Notes under the pieces: generated by a model
What the model saw: only the letters and a program-made list of their open reading frames with translations
Told to the model about the DNA's origin: nothing
The model's database searches: none
Shown: in pieces, positions 49,005 through 57,180 of the stretch
Position numbering within the stretch: the first letter of the stretch is position 1
How the letters are laid out: every line of letters starts with the position of its first letter
NCBI RefSeq assembly: GCF_020085105.1
Contig: NC_058065.1
Span: 3,040,218 to 3,104,217, forward strand
Reading direction: 5' to 3'
Length of the DNA stretch: 64,000 nt
From: Siniperca chuatsi
Taxonomy: Eukaryota > Chordata > Actinopteri > Centrarchiformes > Sinipercidae
Position numbers and translations under genes: made by a program

Positions 49005-50492
49005 TCATAAGCTTTTCTGTTTAGTCTCTGGACAATCTACAGCGAAGTGTCCATCTTTCCCACAGTTCCAACATCCTGTTTCTCTCTGTCTGTTTCTCTG
49101 TCCAAAACCTCCTCTGCCTCTGCCTCCTCTCTGTCCTTTTCTATGAAATCTACGCCCTCTATTGCTTCTTCCTCTCTCTCTATTCTGGTCAGGGTAAAAC
49201 ACTTCCTCAGTCTCTACCTCACCAAAAAACGTTCCTACTGTCTTTTTCTTTTTTTCTTTAGCAACTTTTTCTGCGTGCAAAGCATGATTAATGTATTCAT
49301 CAAGGGTACTGGTAGACAGTCCAATGTAGTGCTTCTGCACCCAGCTTCTGATTGCGTCTTTTGAGCCCGCATGTAAAGCATTTTTCAACTGTTGTCTGTA
49401 AACTCCTTGGTCATTATTGTCGTCAGTCAGTCCCGAATGGATTTTAAACACTGTAGTCATGCGGTGTCTATAGTCATCAAAAGTTTCATCGTCTTTTTGT
49501 CTTGCTCTGCCTATTTCAGTGTAATTTGCTTTTTGTCCAAACCTGGCTGTGGCTCTGGTTGCCAGACCGTTTACTCCTACTGCCATTTGTTGGCTGTCCC
49601 ATGGAAGAGGACCGTCACCTGCTGTGTTCAGAGGAGTCCAATCTCCTCCAACGTTATGCCAATCTGGTCCCAGAGCACACATCCAGATTTGTTGGACTTC
49701 TTGTCCATTTAGATGATAGGATTTTCGCACATTTTCCATGTCAATTACAAATTGGGTGACATCTTCTTTGTGTGGAGTTATGCCCTCTAAGGCTTTTTTA
49801 ACATCATTCATGTTCCAAGTTCTATAAACAACGATTGTTGGTGGTTGGCCTTCATCCATGTTTGGATTTGCTACTTGTATCATAGGATACTCATCTGCTA
49901 CTTTTATGTCAACGGCTGGAGGACTAGTTGGGGACAAAAGTCCTCCCAATTTCTTAGACCATCCGAGGCCTGCAGTACCTCGGGTTGATCCTAGTGCACT
50001 GGGAGGCGTGGTATCATACTCAGGGGGGTCCTCTTGGGGAATATCAGGGTATAGTGGAGCTGTAGGAGGAGGTCCCACTGAGGCACCTTCCTCATTTCTC
50101 TGTTCTGCCCTTCTTCCTACCGGCCCTGTCTCATCATCCTCCTGTCTGTGAAACAGTACTTGTTTTTTTTTAGTTTTCTCATCTACTTCTCCTATTTTTC
50201 CCCTCTTTTTTCTGTCTCTTTCTCCAGCTTCACGTTTTTCAGCTACTTTCATCCAATATTTGGTTTCCTCATAACCTGACTTTTTCATCTTTTTAGGATC
50301 TTTGTTAGTGTTTCTTTGTATTGTTTCCTGTAGTAGATTAATTGTTTTAATGTTTAGTTTACCATTAAACCCGTAATCTTTTATCCATTTATCCAAATAT
50401 TTTATTTTATCAGGATCCTGTTTTTCTATATACTTCCAATCTTTACACTGTAAATCCTCCCTAGTTTTGGGCTTACTTTGACTCTTGCCCAT
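49005..50492 (-). CDS. gag: ERV Gag polyprotein, full-length open frame
   Basis: 495 codons without interruption. Starts MGKSQSKP, where Gly2 suits N-myristoylation and membrane targeting. A matrix-like basic region is followed by a proline-rich linker with two late-domain motifs, PTAP and PPEY, for ESCRT recruitment. The capsid-like region (about 220-400) has a gammaretrovirus-like organisation. An Arg/Gly-rich nucleocapsid carries one zinc knuckle, CWNCGKDGHFAVDC (CX2CX4HX4C), and the frame ends QKSL. Gag forms the particle core; no protease remains in this copy to process it. Whether it is expressed cannot be told from sequence. Confidence 0.88.
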   Translation of the reverse strand: MGKSQSKPKTREDLQCKDWKYIEKQDPDKIKYLDKWIKDYGFNGKLNIKTINLLQETIQRNTNKDPKKMKKSGYEETKYWMKVAEKREAGERDRKKRGKIGEVDEKTKKKQVLFHRQEDDETGPVGRRAEQRNEEGASVGPPPTAPLYPDIPQEDPPEYDTTPPSALGSTRGTAGLGWSKKLGGLLSPTSPPAVDIKVADEYPMIQVANPNMDEGQPPTIVVYRTWNMNDVKKALEGITPHKEDVTQFVIDMENVRKSYHLNGQEVQQIWMCALGPDWHNVGGDWTPLNTAGDGPLPWDSQQMAVGVNGLATRATARFGQKANYTEIGRARQKDDETFDDYRHRMTTVFKIHSGLTDDNNDQGVYRQQLKNALHAGSKDAIRSWVQKHYIGLSTSTLDEYINHALHAEKVAKEKKKKTVGTFFGEVETEEVFYPDQNRERGRSNRGRRFHRKGQRGGRGRGGFGQRNRQRETGCWNCGKDGHFAVDCPETKQKSL

Positions 50493-51158
50493 ACTGGAGC
50501 TGTTTTTTATGTATTTTGGTCCAACGCTGGGTTAACACCTAGGGTGTTCTAAACGTTGGGATGTTATCAGTGGGGCAATAATTAAAATACCTTTCCAGGT
50601 AATTCTCACTTCAACTCTTGCGAGTGGAGAATTCTTGCCTTTGCTTCCTGTAAGGTTTATTGCTTTCTTTCCCACTGCTTTGGTATGAGAAAAAAATACC
50701 AAATGGTATTCCTGTCTCCGTTCACTCACACAATCATTCACACTTTTGTTTGCTTATTTACAGACGTCTTTTTCGCACACTTTCGAGGCCTACTAATTTA
50801 CCATGGAGTTTTAACTTTTAGTCTCACTAAAATGTGATTCCACCGTCCCACCCGAATTATTCTCTTGCCTGATAGGGTCTTGAATCCTCAGGGCTTTTTC
50901 TTTTGACGCGCTAAACAGCCGCAGTCACACAGGTTTTTAACTTAAAACCTACTCACGGAATTTAAGTCAGCGACAGGACTCCGCCGTCCTCAGCCTTTCG
51001 TCTAACTCCTCCAGATTCCGTCAATCCTCGGTTTCCAGCCGACGAGGAGGAACCCCAGTTCCCCTCAAAGGGATCCTGTGAGCCCACCTAGGGGCCCGCT
51101 GTGGCCACAGACTTTCCTGGAATCCTCCGCGTCCACTGGAAACTCTGGATGTGTTGGA
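50493..51158 (-). other. ERV 5' leader
   Basis: Non-coding sequence between primer binding site and gag start, where packaging signals would normally lie. Short open frames within it have no recognisable product. Confidence 0.6.
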
Positions 51159-51159
51159 A

Positions 51160-51176
51160 TCCGGCTCGAAGGACCA
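51160..51176 (-). promoter_or_regulatory. ERV primer binding site, tRNA-Tyr type
   Basis: The plus strand reads TCCGGCTCGAAGGACCA, identical to the last 17 bases (with CCA) of vertebrate tRNA-Tyr as I recall it. It begins six bases inside the 5' LTR, the normal position. Confidence 0.75.
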
Positions 51177-51182
51177 AGTTAA

Positions 51183-51652
51183 TGTCAGGTTCAAGACACC
51201 TAGAACATTTAAATCATATACAAGGAAAGAAAGACAAAGGCATTAACTTAAGTTTTACTCGCGAGGAGAGTAAGCATAGATGCATTCAGTTACATCTCCT
51301 ACTCACTCTGAAGTGCATCTATGCAGCCTCCTCTTTTATTCAGTTTAGGAGATTCCCTGTTACATAGTTTTCTAAAGGGTGGGGGAAGTGTATACTGCTA
51401 CAATAAGAAAAGAAACAAAGCGGTGTTGTCAGGTCTATCTCGTGAGAGCGGCCTTGGAGCAGCCACTACTCTCGAGACCATCTGGTACGGTGTCAGCCTG
51501 CCCTGTCGGCCATGGGATGGCAGGGTGCATTCCTGTTATTCTCACAGACACAAGTTTAATAACACACATATACACACAGCATTGCTGTGTACTTTAAAGG
51601 TCACTAAGAACAAAACATAAATGGGATAACTTATGTACATTTTACTCTAACA
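51183..51652 (-). repeat. 5' LTR of the ERV (470 bp)
   Basis: Bounded by TG at 51183 and CA at 51652 (plus strand), the partner of 45360-45830. On the minus strand it carries CTGAATAAAAGAGG, a TATA/AATAAA-like core about mid to late LTR. A TATAC duplication follows. Confidence 0.92.
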
Positions 51653-51657
51653 TATAC
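51653..51657. repeat. ERV target-site duplication, right
   Basis: TATAC, matching 45355-45359. Confidence 0.8.
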
Positions 51658-51955
51658 CTCTATTACTCTCGACAGTACATGCACCTCTGCTTATTACTTA
51701 TTTTGTTCCATTGTATTATTATACTGTACTATCACCATCAACCGGTAAACCCACTTGGTACGTGACACTTAGTTTATCTTATACTTATACCCACCTGGTA
51801 CTTAATTTATTTTCTGACCTGTTTTTATAGTTTTTATAGTGTATCATATTGTTTGCTGGTACTTTCTCCTGTGTGCACTGACGTAAAGGCGAGCTGCTGT
51901 AACAAAGAGTTTCCCTACGGGGATCAATAAAGTATTTCTGATTCTGATTCTGAAA
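51658..51955 (+). mobile_element. LINE 3' end, right part (copy 2)
   Basis: Continues the LINE interrupted at 45359. CTCGACAGTACATGCACCTC and CATCAACCGGTAAACCCACT match copy 1 at 11222-11552, ending with the CTACGGGGATCAATAAAG tail and CTGATTCTGATTCTGA. Confidence 0.8.
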
Positions 51956-52286
51956 TATTAACATCTTCACAAAGGTTGGATTCATTTCAGTCTTGTTTTA
52001 TCGGGTTGCATTAGACTGCACAGCTGTTTATGATATTGCATCTATTGAATCTATGGGTTACGGCAGTGTAGGATCACATCAAATCTTAGCATTTCGATAA
52101 TATACTGGCACATCGTGGTGACCTGGAGTTATCTGTCTTCAATCTATCTGTCAATATGTCTTCCTCCCTTATCTTCAGCTTCATTTCAGTGCCGTGTTGA
52201 TCAATCTACAGTAAGTGTGGGCCCAAAGTAAAGTAAGTGTTATCTGAATTCTTATTGGACTCACTGTATAACACACTGTAACACAC
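51956..52286. other. Intergenic, nothing recognised
   Basis: No coding exon, RNA gene or clear repeat. Confidence 0.4.
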
Positions 52287-52490
52287 TCACAGCTGACAAA
52301 GAGACACTGAGGTACCAAAACACCCAGACCTAAACCCAAATGCAGGGTGAAGAGGTTCAGTGAATGTGGTGTGGAAGGTGTGGAGGTGGATCAGTGTGTC
52401 TGAGAGGTATCTGTAGAAGGACAGAGTGCCAGCAGGACAGTCCAGGTACACTGCTACTCTGTTAGAGACAGAGGAGGAGGAGGGAAGACG
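52287..52490 (-). pseudogene. B30.2/SPRY domain C-terminal fragment
   Basis: The minus strand encodes SNRVAVYLDCPAGTLSFYRY, then LSDTLIHLHTFHTTFTEPLH and PAFGFRSG, ending LCQL and TGA at 52287-52289. This is the classic end of the PRY-SPRY domain found in the large fish TRIM and NLR (NACHT-LRR) families: V-Y-L-D...GTLSFY...L..FHTTFTEPL.P.F. No RING, B-box, NACHT or LRR sequence is present nearby, and upstream sequence becomes unrelated. Most likely a relic of an expanded immune family; a lone terminal exon of an unannotated gene is less likely. Confidence 0.72.
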
Positions 52491-53310
52491 TACAAATTGT
52501 CACATCTGTCCACCAGGTGTCCCTCTTGAGTTTCACCTGACCCTGCTGCTGCCTGCACACCTGTCCCTCCTTACCCCATTAAGCCCCAGTGTGTACTGTA
52601 TACGCTGTAGTGGTCCTGTCGTTGCAGTCGTCATGTTTTCAGTTTAATTTCGTTCCTGTTTCCTGTCTGTGTATGATTTCGTGTTAGTCTGTTACCTGCC
52701 TCAGATTTGTTTTAAACCTCTGAACGACCAACTGCCTTTAACTCGGCGAAGATAAAGTGTTTACCTTCATTAAATCGCCTGAAAACGCCTACATATTATA
52801 CAATAAAAGCAACACATACTTGCAATAATGACACTCAACCCCTTTTTACTTTTCTACTGTGCTTTGTGTGCGGTGAGAATCTGCTTGTGTACGTTCAACT
52901 GTAGAGCAAGTTTATTTCCCGTTAACATGCATACCTTTGTGTATGCAATATTATTATATTATTTAGAATTGGGTTTAAAGATATATATTCAGAACCACAC
53001 ACAGTCCCTGCTGTCACTTCCCTGCACTGGAATAAATAAAGCTTCCTCTCGGAACAGGTGTTTATTTAACACCCCCTTTCCTTTTTTGTTTTTGTTTGTT
53101 TTAATAAAGAAAGTTGCTTGGAGACATAAAGCCAGCCAATGGCTCTGACCCACAACAGGAGCCCCCCCTCCTCAATGCATAGATCATGTCAAGCCAGTCT
53201 GGTGGAGCCGCTGGAATCACCCAAACAGACGAGAGAGGAGCAGAAAAGACAGTCCAAGACTTCTTCCATCCAGCGAAGCTCAGCCAACATTCAGTTAAAA
53301 CAGTGTAACA
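52491..53310. repeat. Dispersed repeat segment and spacer
   Basis: CACACCTGTCCCTCCTTACC, then CCATTAAGCCCCAGTGTGTA (about 52555-52597), repeats the segment at about 43727-43760. Beyond it, no gene is recognised; an open frame at 53139-53438 looks non-coding. Confidence 0.4.
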
Positions 53311-53312
53311 CA

Positions 53313-53331
53313 AGAGAGAGAGAGAGAGAGG
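53313..53331. repeat. (AG)n microsatellite
   Basis: About nine AG units. Confidence 0.85.
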
Positions 53332-54385
53332 CGGCTATTTCACCGTCATTTAAAGGCAGCGGTATCACAGAGTTGCCACTGACATTACGCGTGAATGATC
53401 AAAAATGTCCCCTGCTCTCGCGCTGCATCATTCTGTAAGCAGGTCGACAGCAGGCGTCATGCTCTATGTGTCACATTTTATGTTATTTTATAATTGGACG
53501 ATGTCTATTTACACTTATAAGTAGCTCCTTCACCGATAAAATGCACTAAATCCTCATTGAATTGATTTATTAACATGCTTTTGTTTAATTGTGAGGTACT
53601 CTTGCGTTCTTGGGGTGCGCCACAAGGGGGCAGTGTAGTGAACCAGTGGCGGGCCTCGCAGCCAGGCCCTTCTGGATAGGGATTGTGCCGCTCTCTTTCA
53701 TACAATGAAGCGAGGCTGTTGTCTCTTATTTTCCTGTATATTCAGGTAATATAATGTAAAACACACATAAACATGTATACAAGAGAACTGTATACTATTT
53801 TGGTTGTTTATAGCCAACGTAAGAGTGGGTTTGCAAAGGTAGACCACATAAAAGTTTTGTTTTAAGTTCTGCTAGTCACCCTCAGGCGAACACAAGGTTT
53901 TGTCATGGCGGTGCCCCTCCGCAATTCAAACTCCCATGCGAAATAAGTAGTATCTCGTACATGGTTGTAGTATTCAGATATCACTTTTTGAGTATCTGTT
54001 GTAATGTTAAGAAAGTAATGTTCAAGAATTGTAAAAACTACGTTTATTGTAATAATATGTTGGTGTGTAAAATGTGTCAATGTGCAGACCAAGACAAGTT
54101 AGCTTGTGTACAAGCATAAAAACACAGAGATGCATGTTAATTCTAAAATGAATACACATTCTGGTAGGAACTGTTTGAGTGTGAAAGACCAGATGGTTTT
54201 TGTTAGATTGGCAGATTCTGACAACATATTGAAAAATGCTTTTTGAATATTTTGTGATTAAAGATACAATGAAGCGAGGCTGCACAGAACCGAAGCTCCC
54301 TGCCTGTTGTCTCTTATATTATATTCAGATATTCAGGGTTTTCTTCTGTGCGGGTCTGCCCCCTAGACCGGACCCGTAACATATG
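53332..54385. repeat. Possible LTR-like or composite repeat
   Basis: TACAATGAAGCGAGGCTG occurs at both 53701-53718 and 54265-54282, and CTGTTGTCTCTTAT at 53716-53729 and 54304-54317, in the same order. The right end reads GACCGGACCCGTAACA, which looks like an LTR terminus. No retroelement coding sequence lies between. Identity uncertain. Confidence 0.35.
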
Positions 54386-55351
54386 CTAAATACATATCTG
54401 GCGTCCGCCCTGCATCAACCTGTCAGAATGTGCTGACCGAGATTAGATTAGAGATCTGAGTAACTTGAGGAAACATTTGGCACTAACATTATACATTTAA
54501 ATGATTGGGACATTGGTATCCTGTTTACGCTGTTGTTGTTGTTCAATAGTTCAATTAAATACAGACTAGAGGGACCAGAGAATAGAGTCTTATTTATATA
54601 ACACAAATGAAAAACAATGCATAAAGTTCCAACGCTTCAAATAATTTGGCCTTTTCTCTTATCTCTGTGTAAAACATTTACTAAATGGTCTAAAACACGC
54701 AAATCACGTATATGATCCTTTAACAGTTAGTAGGTGTTGGCATTTCTTTATTGCAGTATGTATAAATTCCTCAAAATACAAATACAATAATAAGACGTGC
54801 TCTTCTTCTCTTGAAATGAAGAGCAGGTGATAATAGGTTTGGCTGAGGATCAAATCAACAAACATCCAACACCTGATTTCACGTGACAGTGCGTATTAAT
54901 CATAGTGCGTCGTCTGTCCACTCACAGAAGCTACAGTTGCTGACTGCTCATGTAAGCACAGTTTCATCTTCTGTCGTTAGAAAAGTTTTGCATGGGAGTT
55001 CAGATAAAACTTGTCAAACAACGTTAAAAGTTTGAAAGTATTGTGTACTTTGAAAGAGTTTGATTAAATAAAACAAGGTAAAATTGATAAGTATGTTTCC
55101 TGGCAAGGCAGTGACATATTTAGTCTTTTGTTGATAACCTGAAAAGATCAATTTAACTTAATTTTAGTGCAACATTGAACCTCTGCTTAGCTGAGCACAA
55201 CAGAAAACCAAATGCTGCAGAAATCTGGAACAAAGTTGTTGTTGTTTTGTTCTCAGAAGAGTAAACTTGCACAACACATCGAGAAAAGAAGCAAACCAGA
55301 GTTGCATTAGATGTTAAACTGAAAGACTCGTATGACTGAAAAAGTTCAGAA
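54386..55351. other. Intergenic, nothing recognised
   Basis: AT-rich spacer with no supported gene or repeat. Confidence 0.45.
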
Positions 55352-55660
55352 GAATCTGAATCAGAAATCCTTTATTGATCCCCGAGGGGAAACTCTTTTG
55401 TTACAGCAGCTCACTGTCACGTCAGTGCACACAGGAAGAGAAGCACTAAGCAAATCAAATATAATACACTATAATACAGGTCAGATTAATTAAGTACCAA
55501 GTGGGTATAAGTATAAAATAAAATAAGTGTGAGGGACAAAGTGGGTTTACCGGTTGATGATAATAATACGGTATAAAGTCATAGTGCATGAACTGTCAAG
55601 TTCAGTGTAGCTTATTTATAATGAGACGGAGGATACTGCACAGCAGTAATAGAGGTATGG
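55352..55660 (-). mobile_element. LINE 3' end (copy 3, minus strand)
   Basis: The minus-strand equivalent of the tails at 11222 and 51658. Plus-strand words: TCAGAAATCCTTTATTGATC, CCGAGGGGAAACTC, GTCAGTGCACACAGGAAG, GTGGGTTTACCGGTTGATGA. More diverged than copies 1 and 2. Confidence 0.65.
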
Positions 55661-55883
55661 ATAAATATCAGTAAATAGGGAATTTTAAACTGAAAAGAGT
55701 ATATTGCACAGGAGCCTTCAGCCTTCAAAAGCCTTTTTCCAAACTTGAAGGGTGGAACTCAAACATGCCGTTTGAGTCAAACTGGTTTAACTGAATTGTA
55801 AAGGGGCACCTCCCTGTTTTCTTTATCTAGTACTGCATCATTAAGGAGTCGTCTGCCACAAAGACTAACGCCGTCGACAGAAA
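55661..55883 (+). promoter_or_regulatory. Probable promoter/5' UTR of the His/Cys-rich gene
   Basis: Non-coding sequence between an old LINE tail and the start codon. The start codon context GACAGAAAATGT has A at -3. No convincing TATA box was found. Inference from position. Confidence 0.3.
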
Positions 55884-56436
55884 ATGTTCAACCCCAGTTC
55901 AGGTAAGATGCACTTTATCTCTTCTTAACTTTATTTTCTGTTGTAGAGACGCAAGTAAAAAGGTTTTTGTTTTGTTTTTTTTTTTGCATAAAACAAATCA
56001 CTTTATTTGACTTATTCTTCTGATTGGTGCTCCAACAGACAAGCCCGCCTCCGGCTACAACCTGGACCCTCAGCCGGGGGACAAGGGGTCTCGCGGGGGT
56101 TGCGACGCGGGCAAGGGCTCCGGAGGCAAGCATGACAAAGATGCTCCCTGTGGAGGAGACCGCCAAAAAGATGCTTGCAAGGGAGATGATCGCCACGGAG
56201 GGGATTGCCATAAAGATGATCAGGACAGACACAAGAAGCGCAACCCTGACTGCGATCAGGATCGCCATGGAGACCGTGAACACAAACGCGACCACAGCCC
56301 TCACGGTTGCGGCGGTGGGAGCAGTGACAGCGGCAGCGATGACGGGCACTGTGGCCATGATAAAAAGCGTGAGCACAAGCATGGCCATGGCCGAGGGCGC
56401 GGTCGTGGGCGCGGACAAGGACGAGGACACTGTTAG
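55884..56436 (+). CDS. Unrecognised 138-residue His/Cys/Asp/Gly-rich protein, two exons
   Basis: Exon 1 (55884-55902) encodes MFNPSS and ends G-GTAAGA. Exon 2 (56039-56436) follows an AACAG acceptor and completes the Asp codon, running to TAG at 56434-56436: 139 codons including the stop. The middle has degenerate spaced units with Cys every ~8-15 residues (CGGDRQKDACKGDDRHGGDC; DCDQDRHGDREHKRDHSPHG). The tail is HGHGRGRGRGRGQGRGHC. I count 8 Cys and 14 His. There is no signal peptide or membrane segment. His/Cys/Asp density suggests metal binding and the RG tail suggests nucleic-acid or protein contact, but both are inference. Two other frames over exon 2, one on each strand, are also open because of composition. 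I prefer this one for its start codon, intron, phase and C/G-ended codons (TAC AAC CTG GAC). Confidence 0.6.
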
Positions 56437-57180
56437 AAAGGTGAACACAGGTGAGATGCAAAGTTTGTTAAAGGCCCTGAAAACCTTTTCTCTCAATCAG
56501 CTTCTTACTCTCAGCGATACATGAACACAGCATTTTCTGCCTAGTTTTGGTTGCCTCCCATCACAAACGTCAGCTTTGGTGTTTTTCTCTGCGCTCTCCT
56601 CGCTGGTTTGAAGTGGGCGGGGCTCAGTTGCATGAATAGATGACAGTTGGCTGTTTGTTCGCTGTCAATTAAATCTGATCAAACCAGACCCACACAGGCC
56701 TGATGAAGCTGAGTTTTTATAAATAATACCTAAAGATGTGGCAATCCACTAAATAAGCAGCAGAGAAATACTAAATGTGACTGTATTATACTTAATTGAC
56801 TTTGTTTTGTCTCATTTTGTCTTCCAGGCAGCAGACACACTGACCACCAAACGTCTTCTGAAACTCCACCTGCCATTGTACTCTCCCTCTGAAAGAAACA
56901 TTAAAAGATTTAGGCCTAATTTTTTCTTAGGATTTTGCCATGTAGTCATACTGGACCCATTGTTAGCGCAGTGTCTGTGTTTTGTTTTCTCATTGGAGTA
57001 GCTTTGGTCGTTTTATTGTGAAGGAAACTGACATGTCAACCTGCCTGCAGCCTTTGAAAGTCGCCAAACTACCCAACAAGAAGGCTGCAGGCAAGCAAAC
57101 TGCATAAAGCTAAAATAGTTAACTGCACTGCAATGAAAATGGTTAACGCTGTATTTCTGCACTTACATGAAATAAAAAGT
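56437..57180 (+). other. Probable 3' region of the His/Cys-rich gene
   Basis: After the stop, GTGAACACAG-GTGAGATG could act as a donor and TTTTGTCTTCCAG (ending about 56828) as an acceptor, giving a 3' UTR exon. AATAAA at 57171-57176 is a candidate polyadenylation signal. Inference from motifs. Confidence 0.3.

Larger units (their letters stand above)
45360..51652 (-). mobile_element. Endogenous retrovirus, internally deleted, minus orientation
   Basis: A 6293-bp provirus with paired TG...CA LTRs and a 5-bp TATAC target-site duplication. Reading the minus strand: 5' LTR (51652-51183), primer binding site, leader, gag (50492-49005), a ~460-bp non-coding stretch where protease and reverse transcriptase should be, RNase H (48537-48034), frameshifted integrase (47975-47015), an env remnant (46941-45965), polypurine tract, 3' LTR (45830-45360). 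The gamma/epsilon-like character rests on the CX6CC transmembrane subunit, a single-zinc-knuckle Gag with N-terminal MG, and the pol arrangement. It is defective: no protease, reverse transcriptase or surface subunit is present. The LTRs differ by only about five positions, so the insertion is fairly recent. Confidence 0.9.

Noticed and set aside
55915-56496. 193-codon hydrophobic minus-strand frame as a membrane protein
   Set aside because: Its hydrophobicity is the complement of a His/Asp/Gly-rich frame; no start context, splice support or known family. Kept only as a finding on overlapping frames.
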